NCBI GenBank assembly: GCA_947632085.1
Contig: CANRNY010000015.1
Span: 1 to 64,000 of the forward strand
DNA from: an uncultured Bacilli bacterium
Lineage (GTDB): Bacteria; Bacillota_I; Bacilli_A; RF39; UBA660
Reading direction: 5' to 3'
DNA length: 64,000 nt
Shown here: positions 1 through 8,727 of the stretch, in pieces
Layout: each line of letters begins with the position of its first letter
Numbering within the stretch: the stretch's first letter is position 1
Position numbers and translations under genes: made by a program
Notes under the pieces: generated by a model
What the model was told of the DNA's origin: nothing
Databases searched by the model: none
What the model saw: only the letters and a program-made list of their open reading frames with translations

Positions 1-36
1 TAATAATACTCTAGATTATACTTTTTTATAAAAAAA

Positions 37-68
37 GACAAATAAGTAAAAATATTTACCTATTTGTC
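37..68. repeat. Inverted repeat, possible minus-strand terminator
   Basis: Arms 37-50 and 55-68 pair over 14 bases with one mismatch around a 4-base loop. The + strand side has no T-run, but positions 31-36 are all A, so read on the minus strand it is a hairpin followed by T's. No minus-strand gene to its right is seen in the window, so its purpose is unclear. Confidence 0.4.
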
Positions 69-79
69 AACAGTCTGTA

Positions 80-103
80 GAAGCTATAAAATAGCTTCTT
101 TTT
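80..103 (+). terminator. Rho-independent terminator of a gene left of the window
   Basis: Perfect 8-bp stem (80-87 with 91-98, GAAGCTAT/ATAGCTTC), 3-base loop and T5 tail. It closes a transcript entering from the left. Confidence 0.8.
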
Positions 104-143
104 AGTTAGGAAAGTGTAAAATAGTTAAAATAAGGGATAAAAA

Positions 144-173
144 TTTAGAAGATTTAAAAAAATATGGTATAAT
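144..173 (+). promoter_or_regulatory. Promoter of the Tam41-like gene
   Basis: Consensus -10 TATAAT at 168-173 with a weak -35 (TTTAGA, 144-149) 18 bases upstream. The G-rich ribosome binding site at 191-198 follows. Confidence 0.6.
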
Positions 174-203
174 AAACTCTTATTTTAAAAGAGGGGGGAT
201 TTG

Positions 204-1112
204 ATGGACGTATTTGAAAAAGCTTATGATTTTGCTAGTAATAGACCATCAGCGATAGGAGTTTTTTGCTATGGTTCAGCTGTTTTTAAACAAGATTCAT
301 ATCTTCCATCAGATAAACCTCAGATAGATATGTTATTTATTGTAGATGATATGAAGAAATGGCATATGGAAAATATGGCTTTAAATAGTAAAGACTATCC
401 ATTAACCGGTAGAGCTTATGTTAATTTAGCACCAATAGAAAGATTAAAAGGACATAATAAAGTAACATATTTAAGTCATATTAAAGAAGCAGGAAGTATG
501 TTTAAATTTGGGGTTAAGGAAATAAATGATTTTGTCGAAGAATTACAAACATGGTCAACATTTTTTATGGCTGGAAGATTTCAAAAACCTGTTTTACCAA
601 TTAAAACAACTGATGAATTAGATTATGTAATAAACAAAGATAGAGAAGCAGCGTTCTTAATAGCAACATTATTTTGTGATGAAATTACAACTCGTAAAGA
701 GATACTTATGAAGTTATGTAGTTTATCTTATGTAGGAACATTAAGAATGCAAATAGCAGAAAATCCACGTAAAGTAGAAAATATAGTTAATGGTAATTAT
801 AGAGACTTAGTAAGAGTTTATCGTAAGTATCGTGATTATATTTATATAGCAGAAGATGATTCAGTTTTAATTGATCGTCAAAAACAATTAAGTCATATAA
901 ATTCTTTACCAAAATTTTTATTAGAATATTTACATAAAGAGAATGTTGATTTTAACGATTTAAATAGTATTAGAACAGGAATAATTAATTTCTTATTAGG
1001 AAGAAATAAGAAAGAAGAATGTTTACAGATATTAGAAGGTTTTGCAACTAATGGGTTATATCGTAGTACTCTTTATATTAAGAAAAAGTTAGAAAAAAAG
1101 TTTACGAAGTAA
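204..1112 (+). CDS. Tam41/Mmp37-type phosphatidate cytidylyltransferase (CDP-diacylglycerol synthase)
   Basis: 302 residues. I recognise the Tam41 (Mmp37) family, which makes CDP-diacylglycerol from phosphatidic acid and CTP, best known from mitochondria. Seen: a nucleotidyltransferase start VFCYGSAVFKQ (about residues 21-31), an acidic strand IDMLFIVDD (about 42-50) immediately followed by WHMENMALN, and FMAGRFQKPV (about 120), all matching family signatures. No signal peptide or membrane span is visible, as expected for a peripheral enzyme. The ATG at 204 sits 5 bases after GAGGGGGG (191-198); an in-frame TTG at 201 is too close to that site. It is a single-gene unit with its own promoter and a terminator overlapping the stop. 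Function is inferred from the family; whether a CdsA exists elsewhere in the genome is not visible here. Confidence 0.85.
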   Translation: MDVFEKAYDFASNRPSAIGVFCYGSAVFKQDSYLPSDKPQIDMLFIVDDMKKWHMENMALNSKDYPLTGRAYVNLAPIERLKGHNKVTYLSHIKEAGSMFKFGVKEINDFVEELQTWSTFFMAGRFQKPVLPIKTTDELDYVINKDREAAFLIATLFCDEITTRKEILMKLCSLSYVGTLRMQIAENPRKVENIVNGNYRDLVRVYRKYRDYIYIAEDDSVLIDRQKQLSHINSLPKFLLEYLHKENVDFNDLNSIRTGIINFLLGRNKKEECLQILEGFATNGLYRSTLYIKKKLEKKFTK

Positions 1113-1120
1113 GCTTTTTT
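1094..1120 (+). terminator. Terminator overlapping the stop of the Tam41-like gene
   Basis: 12-bp stem (1094-1105 with 109-120 of the same thousand, one G-T wobble), loop GAA; the TAA stop at 1110-1112 lies in the 3' arm. Confidence 0.7.
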
Positions 1121-1121
1121 C

Positions 1122-1150
1122 TTGAGTGAAAAACTTTTGTTTGGTATAAT
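1122..1150 (+). promoter_or_regulatory. Promoter of xseA-xseB
   Basis: -35 TTGAGT (1122-1127), 17-base spacer, -10 TATAAT (1145-1150). Ribosome binding site TGGTGAT follows at about 1160. Confidence 0.75.
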
Positions 1151-1170
1151 ACTATTTATATGGTGATTAT

Positions 1171-2520
1171 ATGGATATAAAGTATTATTCAATAACAGCT
1201 CTTAATCGAGCGATTAAAAATATGTTTGATAGTAAACCAGAACTTAATAGAGTTTATATTAAGGGTGAGATAAGTAACTTTAAACATCATTCAAGAGGAC
1301 ATCTTTATTTTACTTTAAAAGATGAAAATAGTCGTATTGCAGCGGTGATGTTTGCTTCTTATGCTAATAAAATTAATTTTGAACCAGAAGATGGAATGAA
1401 TGTTTTAGTATGTGGAAGAGTTACAGTATATGAAGCAACAGGTGGTTATCAAATATATGTTGAACAAATGGATTTAGATGGTATTGGTAATTTATATTTA
1501 GAATATGAGAAATTAAAGAAAAAGTTAGAAGCCCAAGGTTTATTTAGTTTAGATCATAAAATGCCAATTCCAAAATTTCCAAAGAAAATTGGAATTATAA
1601 CAGCACCTACAGGAGCAGCGATTAGGGATATATTAAGTACAATTAAAAGAAGATATCCACTTTGTGAAACAATTTTATTTCCAGCTTTAGTTCAGGGAGT
1701 TGGAGCTAAAGAAAGTATTGTTGAACAAATAAATAGAGCACAAGAATTTGATTTAGATGTTATTATTTGTGGTCGTGGTGGTGGCTCAATCGAAGATTTA
1801 TGGGCTTTTAATGAAGAATGTGTAGCAAGAGCAATATATGATTCTAAGATACCAATTATCAGTGCGGTTGGTCATGAAATAGATTTTACAATAGCTGATT
1901 TTGTCGCTGATTTAAGAGCACCAACACCAACAGGAGCGGCTGAAATGGCTGTACCTAATTTAGTTGATTTAAAAACTTTAATTAATCAATATACCATCAG
2001 ACTTAATGAAACGATAAAGTCAGTAATAAACTTTAATTATAAACGATTAGAAAATATAAAAAATACTTATGTATTAAAAAATCCAATGGCTTTATATGAA
2101 GTAAAAGAACAAAAATTAGATAATTTAATTGAAAGAGTTAATAAAATTATTTTAGTAAAATTAAATGATTATAAAGTAAGACTTAATAATATTAAAGGAG
2201 CTTATGTCTTAAAAAATCCATTAGCTTCTTATGAAGTAAAAAAAGAAAAGATAGATAATTATAAGAAGATATTAAATAAAATTATTATTAATAATATAGA
2301 TACAAATAAACATAAATTTGAATTAATTATTAATAAGTTAGATTTACTTAATCCTTTAAATATTTTAAGTAAGGGTTATAGTTTAGTTACGGTAAATGGA
2401 GTAACAGTTAAAGATGTTAATAAATTAAAAATAAATGATACTTTAGATATTAAAATGAATAATGGAAATGTAAAAGCAATAGTAAAGGAGATAGAAAAAA
2501 ATGGCAAAGACAAACGTTAA
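1171..2520 (+). CDS. xseA: Exodeoxyribonuclease VII large subunit
   Basis: 449 residues, the usual size. Exonuclease VII degrades single-stranded DNA from both ends and is built from one large and several small subunits. Seen: N-terminal OB-fold (about 1-100, with VYIKGEISNFKHHSRGHLYF), catalytic core with GIITAPTGAAIRDI, ICGRGGGSIEDLWAFN and SAVGHEIDFTIADFVADLRAPTPTGAAE split across about 140-260, then a long helical arm. Unusually, the arm carries two copies of a roughly 45-residue unit (YVLKNPMALYEVKEQKLDN and YVLKNPLASYEVKKEKIDN). It overlaps xseB by 20 bases, so the two are translationally coupled. Confidence 0.95.
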   Translation: MDIKYYSITALNRAIKNMFDSKPELNRVYIKGEISNFKHHSRGHLYFTLKDENSRIAAVMFASYANKINFEPEDGMNVLVCGRVTVYEATGGYQIYVEQMDLDGIGNLYLEYEKLKKKLEAQGLFSLDHKMPIPKFPKKIGIITAPTGAAIRDILSTIKRRYPLCETILFPALVQGVGAKESIVEQINRAQEFDLDVIICGRGGGSIEDLWAFNEECVARAIYDSKIPIISAVGHEIDFTIADFVADLRAPTPTGAAEMAVPNLVDLKTLINQYTIRLNETIKSVINFNYKRLENIKNTYVLKNPMALYEVKEQKLDNLIERVNKIILVKLNDYKVRLNNIKGAYVLKNPLASYEVKKEKIDNYKKILNKIIINNIDTNKHKFELIINKLDLLNPLNILSKGYSLVTVNGVTVKDVNKLKINDTLDIKMNNGNVKAIVKEIEKNGKDKR

Positions 2521-2740
2521 TAAAGAAGAAAAAACATTTGAGGAAAACTTAACAGAATTAGAAAGTATAGTAAAGGAATTAGAAGCTGGTAATGTCGATT
2601 TAGACCAAGCTATTACGAAGTATAGCGAAGCTATGCAATTAGCTAAGTATGCTAGTGATAAATTAAATGCCGCAACAGAGAAAGTTAATCTTATTTTAAA
2701 AGAAAATGGTATTTTAGAAGAATTTGAAATAGAAGATTAA
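2501..2740 (+). CDS. xseB: Exodeoxyribonuclease VII small subunit
   Basis: 79 residues, typical length. Seen: FEENLTELESIVKELEAGN followed by LDQAITKYSEAMQLAKYASDKL, the paired-helix signature of the family. The start lies inside xseA, with AAAGGAG about 10 bases before the ATG. It binds the large-subunit arm and is needed for exonuclease VII activity (family knowledge). The TAA stop is the loop of the terminator. Confidence 0.95.
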   Translation: MAKTNVNKEEKTFEENLTELESIVKELEAGNVDLDQAITKYSEAMQLAKYASDKLNAATEKVNLILKENGILEEFEIED

Positions 2741-2752
2741 ATCTTCTTTTTT
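2731..2752 (+). terminator. Terminator of xseAB with the stop codon as its loop
   Basis: 7-bp stem AGAAGAT/ATCTTCT with loop TAA (2738-2740, the xseB stop), followed by T's. Confidence 0.8.
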
Positions 2753-2760
2753 ATTATTTA

Positions 2761-2769
2761 TGTTATAAT
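2761..2769 (+). promoter_or_regulatory. Extended -10 promoter
   Basis: TGT-TATAAT directly after the xseAB terminator; no recognisable -35. Drives the first WG-repeat-like gene. Confidence 0.55.
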
Positions 2770-2797
2770 AACTATATAGAATATTTGAGGTGTTATG

Positions 2798-4459
2798 ATG
2801 GCGAAAAAGAAAGTCAGAGAAGTTGAAGCAACTAAAGATAATGAAGTAGAAGTAATAAATCCTGAAGACTTAATAGAAAAAAAAGAACAACAAGATATTA
2901 AAAATGGGTTTTGGACAGAATTTAAAGCTTTTCTAATATTAGCGCTCATTATTGGGGTATTAGTTGCTAGTGGTTGGTTTTGGTTTACTCATGTTTATAA
3001 AGAAGCAGATGATAAAGGTCAAGTTAAAGTAAATGATGAAAATGGGTATAAATATATAAGTTATAAAACAGAAGATGGTAATTCTTTGGAAGTCTTAGAT
3101 GATAAATATGTTATTTTGTTTGATGGAACTTCAGTACTAAAAGTAATGGATTTAGATTTAAATGTTATTTATGAAAATGAAGTTGAATATACTGGTTATT
3201 ATTTAGGTAATGATAATAAGCTATATTTTTATAAAGAAGAACAAAATGATGAAGATGGTACTAATATAATTAATTTATATCGTTTAGAAGATAAAGATAT
3301 AGTTGAAGTAAAAAAATTACAAAAAGATAATACTTATTATCGACCTTTATATGTAAAAAAAGATAATGATGAAAAAATAATGGGTTATGTTGGAATTACT
3401 TTTGAGGAAAATGATTCTGAAAAAGTAAGTGAAGATGTTTACTTATTAAATGGTAAAGAATATGAAGTAGATAATATGCTATTTGTTTCTGATGAAGCAC
3501 AGTTATCTGTAACTGATCCACTTTATATAAATAGTGATAAATATATTATTTATATTGGTGATAATGATAAGTATGGAGTTTATAATATAGCAGATGGTGC
3601 AAAAGTAATTGAAGCTAATTATGAAGCATTATATCGTGATGCAAATAATAATAACTTTATTGCATGGAAAAATAAAAAGTATGGAATTATTGATACAACA
3701 TTAAAAAAAGTTGTTGATTATAAATATGATTTTATTGATGTAAATGATGGTTATTATGTGGTTGGTAATAATAATAAATTAGCTTTAATGGATAGTGATT
3801 ATAAATTAATTACTGGTTTTGATTTTGATTATCAAGATCCTAATGATATGGGTTATTTATATGTAGAATGTTGTGGTAATTATAATACTTTTAGTTCATA
3901 TAAAATTAATGATAAATATTTGTTAGTTACGAATGTTAATGATTTTATTGATGATGTTACATATAATAAACATGAAGCTTATTTAATTGATAAAGATGGT
4001 AAGTTTGATACTATAAACGAACATGATTTATATGTAGATGAAGTTAATAAACTTATTTGGGTATATGATAAAGATTCTAAACAATTTACGTTCTATGATT
4101 TAGATTTTAATTTATTATATAAGTTAGATTTTAATAATTATGATTTTGATGAAGAACCTAATTTAAATGTTGCTTATGGTACTTTATATGCAGATTTTTT
4201 AGAAAGTAAATTATATTATGATGCTAAGACAGGTGAAAGTATTGAGAAAGCTAAAGATTATGAAGATAAGGTTTTAGATAAAGTTGAAATTAAGTTAGAT
4301 GGAAAAGAACAAAAAAGTTATGTATATTTAGATGGTAAAGAAATATTTACTTATAATTATAATAGTGAAAATGGTTATGAATTATATCATAAGGTAAATG
4401 ATAAACAAATTCTTTATTATGATGATAATACATATTTTATGATTAAAAAGAGTTCTTAA
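2798..4459 (+). CDS. Membrane-anchored WG-repeat-like protein (paralogue A)
   Basis: 553 residues. Not recognised by name. About 45 charged N-terminal residues are followed by one membrane span (FKAFLILALIIGVLVASGWFWF, about 46-67 in two overlapping parts) and a large acidic outside domain. The middle contains WG-like units (KYGVYNIADGAKVI, KYGIIDTTLKKVVDYKYD, NNKLALMDSDYKLITGF), each a short beta-rich motif ending in a lysine/acidic turn. WG repeats are a loosely defined binding fold; no enzyme motif is seen. The ATG at 2798 has the better spacing to GAGG (2787-2790) than the one at 2795. Paralogue B follows after a terminator and has the same layout. Confidence 0.6.
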   Translation: MAKKKVREVEATKDNEVEVINPEDLIEKKEQQDIKNGFWTEFKAFLILALIIGVLVASGWFWFTHVYKEADDKGQVKVNDENGYKYISYKTEDGNSLEVLDDKYVILFDGTSVLKVMDLDLNVIYENEVEYTGYYLGNDNKLYFYKEEQNDEDGTNIINLYRLEDKDIVEVKKLQKDNTYYRPLYVKKDNDEKIMGYVGITFEENDSEKVSEDVYLLNGKEYEVDNMLFVSDEAQLSVTDPLYINSDKYIIYIGDNDKYGVYNIADGAKVIEANYEALYRDANNNNFIAWKNKKYGIIDTTLKKVVDYKYDFIDVNDGYYVVGNNNKLALMDSDYKLITGFDFDYQDPNDMGYLYVECCGNYNTFSSYKINDKYLLVTNVNDFIDDVTYNKHEAYLIDKDGKFDTINEHDLYVDEVNKLIWVYDKDSKQFTFYDLDFNLLYKLDFNNYDFDEEPNLNVAYGTLYADFLESKLYYDAKTGESIEKAKDYEDKVLDKVEIKLDGKEQKSYVYLDGKEIFTYNYNSENGYELYHKVNDKQILYYDDNTYFMIKKSS

Positions 4460-4466
4460 AAAAATA

Positions 4467-4501
4467 ATACATTCATTTTAAGTAGTGAATGTATTTTTTT
4501 T
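4467..4501 (+). terminator. Rho-independent terminator
   Basis: 9-bp perfect stem (4467-4475 with 4486-4494, ATACATTCA/TGAATGTAT), 10-base loop and T7. Confidence 0.85.
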
Positions 4502-4571
4502 ATGGCTTTTTAGGTGATTATTATCTTTTTTTTATAGATATTTTGTGATATGATTTTTTTGAAGTGATTTT

Positions 4572-6029
4572 ATGGATAATGATAAAAAGACACAATATAC
4601 GGTTATAACTGTTGTAGTTTTATTACTATTAGTTGTAATAGCTGTTACTATTCTTTTTATAATAAATGCAAATAAAGAAAATAGTTTAAAAGTTAAAATT
4701 AATCAAATATATTCTTCTGATTATAAATTAACAGCTATGGGAGATTATTTTATTGGAACTTATAATGATAAGACGATAAGTGTTGTAATTAATAATAGTG
4801 GGGAAGAAGTATATAAAACTGTAGAAGATATTCCTTATGATAATATTTATTTATTAAAAGATGATAATTATTTAATATATAATACGAATGATAATAATTT
4901 AAATGTTTATATTTTTAATGGTGAAGAGATTAAAATGCTATATAGTATTAAAAATGTAAATAATATTAAACCAATTATATATAAGAATTCTTATCAAGAA
5001 TATATAGTTGGGTTTGTATCAGTAACAGAAACAGATACTTATCTTTATAATATTAATGATGGTAATGTAGTTATTATTAAAGATGCTCTTTTAGTTGGTG
5101 ATAGTATTAATGAAGATAAATATTATGCTTTTAGTAATAAATATTTAGTAATGAAAAATGCTGATAACTTAATGGGAGCAGTAGATTATAGTGGTAATTT
5201 AGTAATTCCTTATGAATATAAGAATATGATAAATACTTATAATGATTCTTTTATTGTACAAAATGATAAAGATTTATATGGTATTATATCTAATAAGGGT
5301 GAAGAATTAGTAAAAGTTAATTATAAAGCTATTGATTTATATGAAAATTATTATTTAATTGTAAATAAGAATAATAAGATGGCAATTTATAGTAAGGATT
5401 GTACAGAAATTGTTGATTTTAAATTAAATTATGATAGTTTATTAGATTTTGATTTAAGAAATAATGTTAATAGTATTAAGTTATATAGAGCTGGTGGACG
5501 TTTATTCGTTGTTAATAACTATATGGAAGATGCTAATAAGACAGAATATGAAAAACATAATTTATATGTAGTAAAAGATGGCAAAGTAGTTGAAACAATA
5601 AAAGAATTAGGTTTTGGCGTAAATAATAATTTAATTTATTTATATGATAAAGAATATAATATTAAAGTTTATGATACGGATTTTAATCTATTATTTAAAG
5701 TAAAGCTTGATGATGTAAAAAAAATAAATAATATTAAATTAGTTTCTAATACGATTTATCAAGTTAATTATGTTTTAAATGATGATAAAGAAGACGTTAA
5801 GTATTATGATAATCAGGGACAAGAAGTAGAATTTAATCAAGGTAAGTTAGTATTAAAAAATGATGAGTATTTAGCTTATTTAAAGGAAAATAATGGTAAT
5901 TATGAATTAAAAGTAGTTGATAATAAAGATAATATATTAGATAGTATTACAGGAAGTAAAGTAGATATTAAAGGAAACTTTGTAATAGTTGATAATGCTA
6001 TTTATGAGATAGTAAAAAAAGAAAATTAA
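4572..6029 (+). CDS. Membrane-anchored WG-repeat-like protein (paralogue B)
   Basis: 485 residues with the same layout as the gene before it: short cytosolic tail, one membrane span (about 9-33), then a beta-rich outside domain with WG-like motifs (NLMGAVDYSGNLVIPYEYK, DLYGIISNKGEELVKVNYK, NKMAIYSKDCTEIVDFK). The matches GNLVIPYEYK and EELVKVNYKAI are closer to the WG consensus than those in paralogue A. No catalytic motif or known partner is visible. Tandem duplication is inferred from adjacency and the shared layout. Function unknown. Confidence 0.6.
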   Translation: MDNDKKTQYTVITVVVLLLLVVIAVTILFIINANKENSLKVKINQIYSSDYKLTAMGDYFIGTYNDKTISVVINNSGEEVYKTVEDIPYDNIYLLKDDNYLIYNTNDNNLNVYIFNGEEIKMLYSIKNVNNIKPIIYKNSYQEYIVGFVSVTETDTYLYNINDGNVVIIKDALLVGDSINEDKYYAFSNKYLVMKNADNLMGAVDYSGNLVIPYEYKNMINTYNDSFIVQNDKDLYGIISNKGEELVKVNYKAIDLYENYYLIVNKNNKMAIYSKDCTEIVDFKLNYDSLLDFDLRNNVNSIKLYRAGGRLFVVNNYMEDANKTEYEKHNLYVVKDGKVVETIKELGFGVNNNLIYLYDKEYNIKVYDTDFNLLFKVKLDDVKKINNIKLVSNTIYQVNYVLNDDKEDVKYYDNQGQEVEFNQGKLVLKNDEYLAYLKENNGNYELKVVDNKDNILDSITGSKVDIKGNFVIVDNAIYEIVKKEN

Positions 6030-6044
6030 TTTTTTCTTTTTTTT
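6014..6044 (+). terminator. Possible A/T-only terminator
   Basis: A7-G-A4 (6014-6025) can pair with T4-C-T7 (6032-6043). The stem is long but has a single G-C pair, so it is weak. Confidence 0.45.
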
Positions 6045-6103
6045 GGTATTAATTGGTTTTATATTAAGATAAAAATATTTAATAATAATACTAGGTGAGT
6101 TAA

Positions 6104-7072
6104 ATGAAAAAGATATTATGGTTAGTTTTATTACTATTACCATTTATGGTTTTAGCTTATAGTGATTATATAATTCCTGGTGGAGATACTTTAGGTATAG
6201 AAGTTAATAGTAAAGGAATTATGGTTATTGGTTTTTATAAAGTAAAAGGAAAGAATATTAATACTTTTTTAGAAGTTGGCGATAAAATAACTTATGTTAA
6301 TAATGAAGAAGTTACAGATACTAATAGTTTAGTTAAACTGATTGATAAATATATGGATAATAATGAAGTTTTAATAACTTATGAAAGAAATAATAAACAA
6401 TATAATGATTATTTAGATTTAGTCTTACAAAATGGAACATTTCGTACAGGTTTATATATAAAAGGGAATATTTTAGGAATTGGAACTTTAACTTATATTG
6501 ATCCAGCTACAAAAGTTTATGGAGTTTTAGGACATAGTTTGAATTTAAGTGAAACAAATCAAAAAATTGAAATAAGAACAGGTTTTAGTTATGAAGCGAA
6601 TGTTACAAGTTTTACAAGAAGTACTGATGGTAATCCGGGAAGTAAAAATGCTAATATAAATAAAAATAAAGTAGTAGGAACAATAGAAAGAAATAGTAAT
6701 TATGGAATATTTGGTTTATATAATGATATAGATAGTCATAAAGAAAAGTTAAAAGTTGCTAAATTAGATGAAGTTACTTTAGGTAAGGCTTATATATATA
6801 CAACAAATGAAGATAATCAAATAAAAAAATATGAAATAGAAATAAAAGAAATTGATAAAGATACTGATGAAAAAAATATCTTTTTTGAAGTAACTGATCC
6901 GGAATTATTAAAAATGAGTGGAGGAATTGTGCAAGGAATGAGTGGATCACCAATTATTCAAAATGATATGATTATTGGGGCGGTGACTAGGGTTTTAGTT
7001 GATGATGTAACAAATGGTTATGGAATAAGTATTGTAAAAATGCTTGAAGAAGGAGATAATATTACGGAATAA
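6104..7072 (+). CDS. spoIVB: SpoIVB-type PDZ serine protease (family S55)
   Basis: 322 residues, about 100 shorter than Bacillus SpoIVB. Seen: one N-terminal hydrophobic span (about 4-19), YIIPGGDTLGI, a PDZ domain (about 28-105), GVLGHSL with the putative catalytic His (about 143), an Asp in EVTDPELL, and GGIVQGMSGSPIIQND with the putative catalytic Ser (about 280), then GAVTRVLVDD and GYGISI. In Bacillus, SpoIVB crosses to the intermembrane space and cleaves SpoIVFA, releasing SpoIVFB to process pro-sigma-K (established). SpoIVFA- and SpoIVFB-like genes are present at 54.2-55.6 kb. Whether this organism sporulates is not known from the window; a signalling protease outside sporulation is equally possible. 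Confidence 0.85.
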   Translation: MKKILWLVLLLLPFMVLAYSDYIIPGGDTLGIEVNSKGIMVIGFYKVKGKNINTFLEVGDKITYVNNEEVTDTNSLVKLIDKYMDNNEVLITYERNNKQYNDYLDLVLQNGTFRTGLYIKGNILGIGTLTYIDPATKVYGVLGHSLNLSETNQKIEIRTGFSYEANVTSFTRSTDGNPGSKNANINKNKVVGTIERNSNYGIFGLYNDIDSHKEKLKVAKLDEVTLGKAYIYTTNEDNQIKKYEIEIKEIDKDTDEKNIFFEVTDPELLKMSGGIVQGMSGSPIIQNDMIIGAVTRVLVDDVTNGYGISIVKMLEEGDNITE

Positions 7073-7094
7073 AGACTTATTAAGTCTTTTTTTT
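7071..7094 (+). terminator. Terminator overlapping the spoIVB stop
   Basis: 8-bp stem AAAGACTT/AAGTCTTT (7071-7078 with 7082-7089), then T's to 7094; the TAA stop begins at 7070. Confidence 0.8.
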
Positions 7095-7172
7095 ACGTTA
7101 AGTTTAAAGTTTTTTTTCTGTTTTATTGAAGATAATATTTAACTTTGTTATAGTTAAAATAGGAGATAAGAT

Positions 7173-8651
7173 ATGAAACAGAAGACAGTGTTGAAAATTG
7201 CTTTTTTATGTTTAGTATTGATGATGACAATACTTTCTTTTGGTTTGATAAATAAAAATAGTTATGCTTTAGATGATAAAGAAGAACATACCCAAGAATT
7301 AGTAAATACAACTAAAAATACATCAAATGAAGTTGATGATAAGATAAGAGATTTTTTAAGTAATGCTGATGATTTTGCGTTTGATGATTTATCTTTAGAA
7401 GCTAAAAATATTATTTTAGCTGAACCAAGTGTAGTTAAAGAAGATCCATCATTAGAAATAAAGAAGAATGCTAGTGTTAAAGGTAAAGCTAAGAAAACAA
7501 CAGCTAAAAAAGCGGTTCAAAAGTATGAAACTAATGAAACTAGTTTAGGAATAGATGTATCTACATGGCAAGGAACTATTGATTGGAAAAAAGTAAAACA
7601 ATCAGGAATTAATTTTGCAATGATAAGATGTGGTTTTAGAGGAATGGAATCAGGTAAGATTACAATGGATTCTTATTTTTTAAAAAATATTAAGGGTGCG
7701 ATTGCGAATAATATTAATGTTGGAGTTTATTTCTTTTCAATGGCAAAGAATAAGAAGGAAGCGGAAGAAGAAGCTAAGTGGGTTGTTAATTTAATTAAAG
7801 ATTATGATATATCATATCCGGTAGCAATAGATACAGAAATATTTAATAAATATCGTTTAAAAGGAGTTAGTTATAGTACACTTACTGATAATGCTATTGC
7901 TTTTAGTAATTATGTTAAAAGTAAAGGGTATACACCAATGATTTATTCTTATTTAAGAGCTTTTAATCAATATTTTGATACAGCTAAATTTAGTAAATAT
8001 CGTATATGGCTTGCCCAATATAATGATGAAGCGACATATAAAGGTAGATATTATATGTGGCAATATACTAGTAGTGGTAGTGTTCCCGGTATTAAGGGAA
8101 GAGTAGATATGGATGTTTCATATTTTAGTGTTACTAATGATGCGACAAAAAGAAGTATCGTAAATGGAGTTTATAAACCTGGTAATTTAGCTGATGTCGT
8201 ATTTAAAGATTTAGAAATGAATACTGTATTAACTAAAGATGTTAACCTTAGAATAAGTCCTTATACGACTATTCCTAATAAAGCGGGAATACTGGAAAAA
8301 GGAACGAAAATAAAAGTTATTGGTTTAGGAGAAAAATGGGTAAAAATACAGTATGAAAATAATACTTATTATATTAATGATGTTAATTGTTTTGAAATGA
8401 AATTAAAAGAAGTAGTATTTACTGAGGTTAATTTGACTGTTAAAGTAAATAAAGTTGTTCAAGTACTTTATAAACCATATGATTTTCTTTTTAATAATGA
8501 ATATAAGAAACTTAATATAGGTGATGAAGTAGTTATTATTGGAACTAATAATGAATATGTTAAAGTATTAATTGATGATAAAGAATATTATGTTAATGAT
8601 TTAGAATTTTATGATATTTTAAATGATAATATATATCATCCAAGTAGTTAA
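7173..8651 (+). CDS. Secreted GH25 muramidase with SH3-type C-terminus
   Basis: 492 residues. Seen: signal peptide/anchor (about 6-29), a low-complexity Lys/Ala linker, a glycoside hydrolase family 25 domain from GIDVSTWQGTIDW (about 126) through PVAIDTEIF (about 215, the D-x-E catalytic pair of the family) to WQYTSSGSVPGIKGRVDMD (about 300), then a bacterial SH3-like segment (VNLRISPYTTIPNKAG, about 357) and a second, weaker SH3-like segment to the end. GH25 enzymes cut the MurNAc-GlcNAc bond of peptidoglycan. AGGAGA lies 6 bases before the ATG. Likely role: wall remodelling or lysis outside the cell. Confidence 0.9.
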   Translation: MKQKTVLKIAFLCLVLMMTILSFGLINKNSYALDDKEEHTQELVNTTKNTSNEVDDKIRDFLSNADDFAFDDLSLEAKNIILAEPSVVKEDPSLEIKKNASVKGKAKKTTAKKAVQKYETNETSLGIDVSTWQGTIDWKKVKQSGINFAMIRCGFRGMESGKITMDSYFLKNIKGAIANNINVGVYFFSMAKNKKEAEEEAKWVVNLIKDYDISYPVAIDTEIFNKYRLKGVSYSTLTDNAIAFSNYVKSKGYTPMIYSYLRAFNQYFDTAKFSKYRIWLAQYNDEATYKGRYYMWQYTSSGSVPGIKGRVDMDVSYFSVTNDATKRSIVNGVYKPGNLADVVFKDLEMNTVLTKDVNLRISPYTTIPNKAGILEKGTKIKVIGLGEKWVKIQYENNTYYINDVNCFEMKLKEVVFTEVNLTVKVNKVVQVLYKPYDFLFNNEYKKLNIGDEVVIIGTNNEYVKVLIDDKEYYVNDLEFYDILNDNIYHPSS

Positions 8652-8670
8652 AAGACCATAATGGTCTTTT
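8650..8670 (+). terminator. Terminator overlapping the GH25 stop
   Basis: 9-bp stem AAAAGACCA/TGGTCTTTT with a 3-base loop; the stop TAA is 8649-8651. Confidence 0.75.
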
Positions 8671-8727
8671 AATTTGCTATTATTTAGAAGTTGTGATAGA
8701 ATAAACCCCATTAAAAGGGGGATTTAT

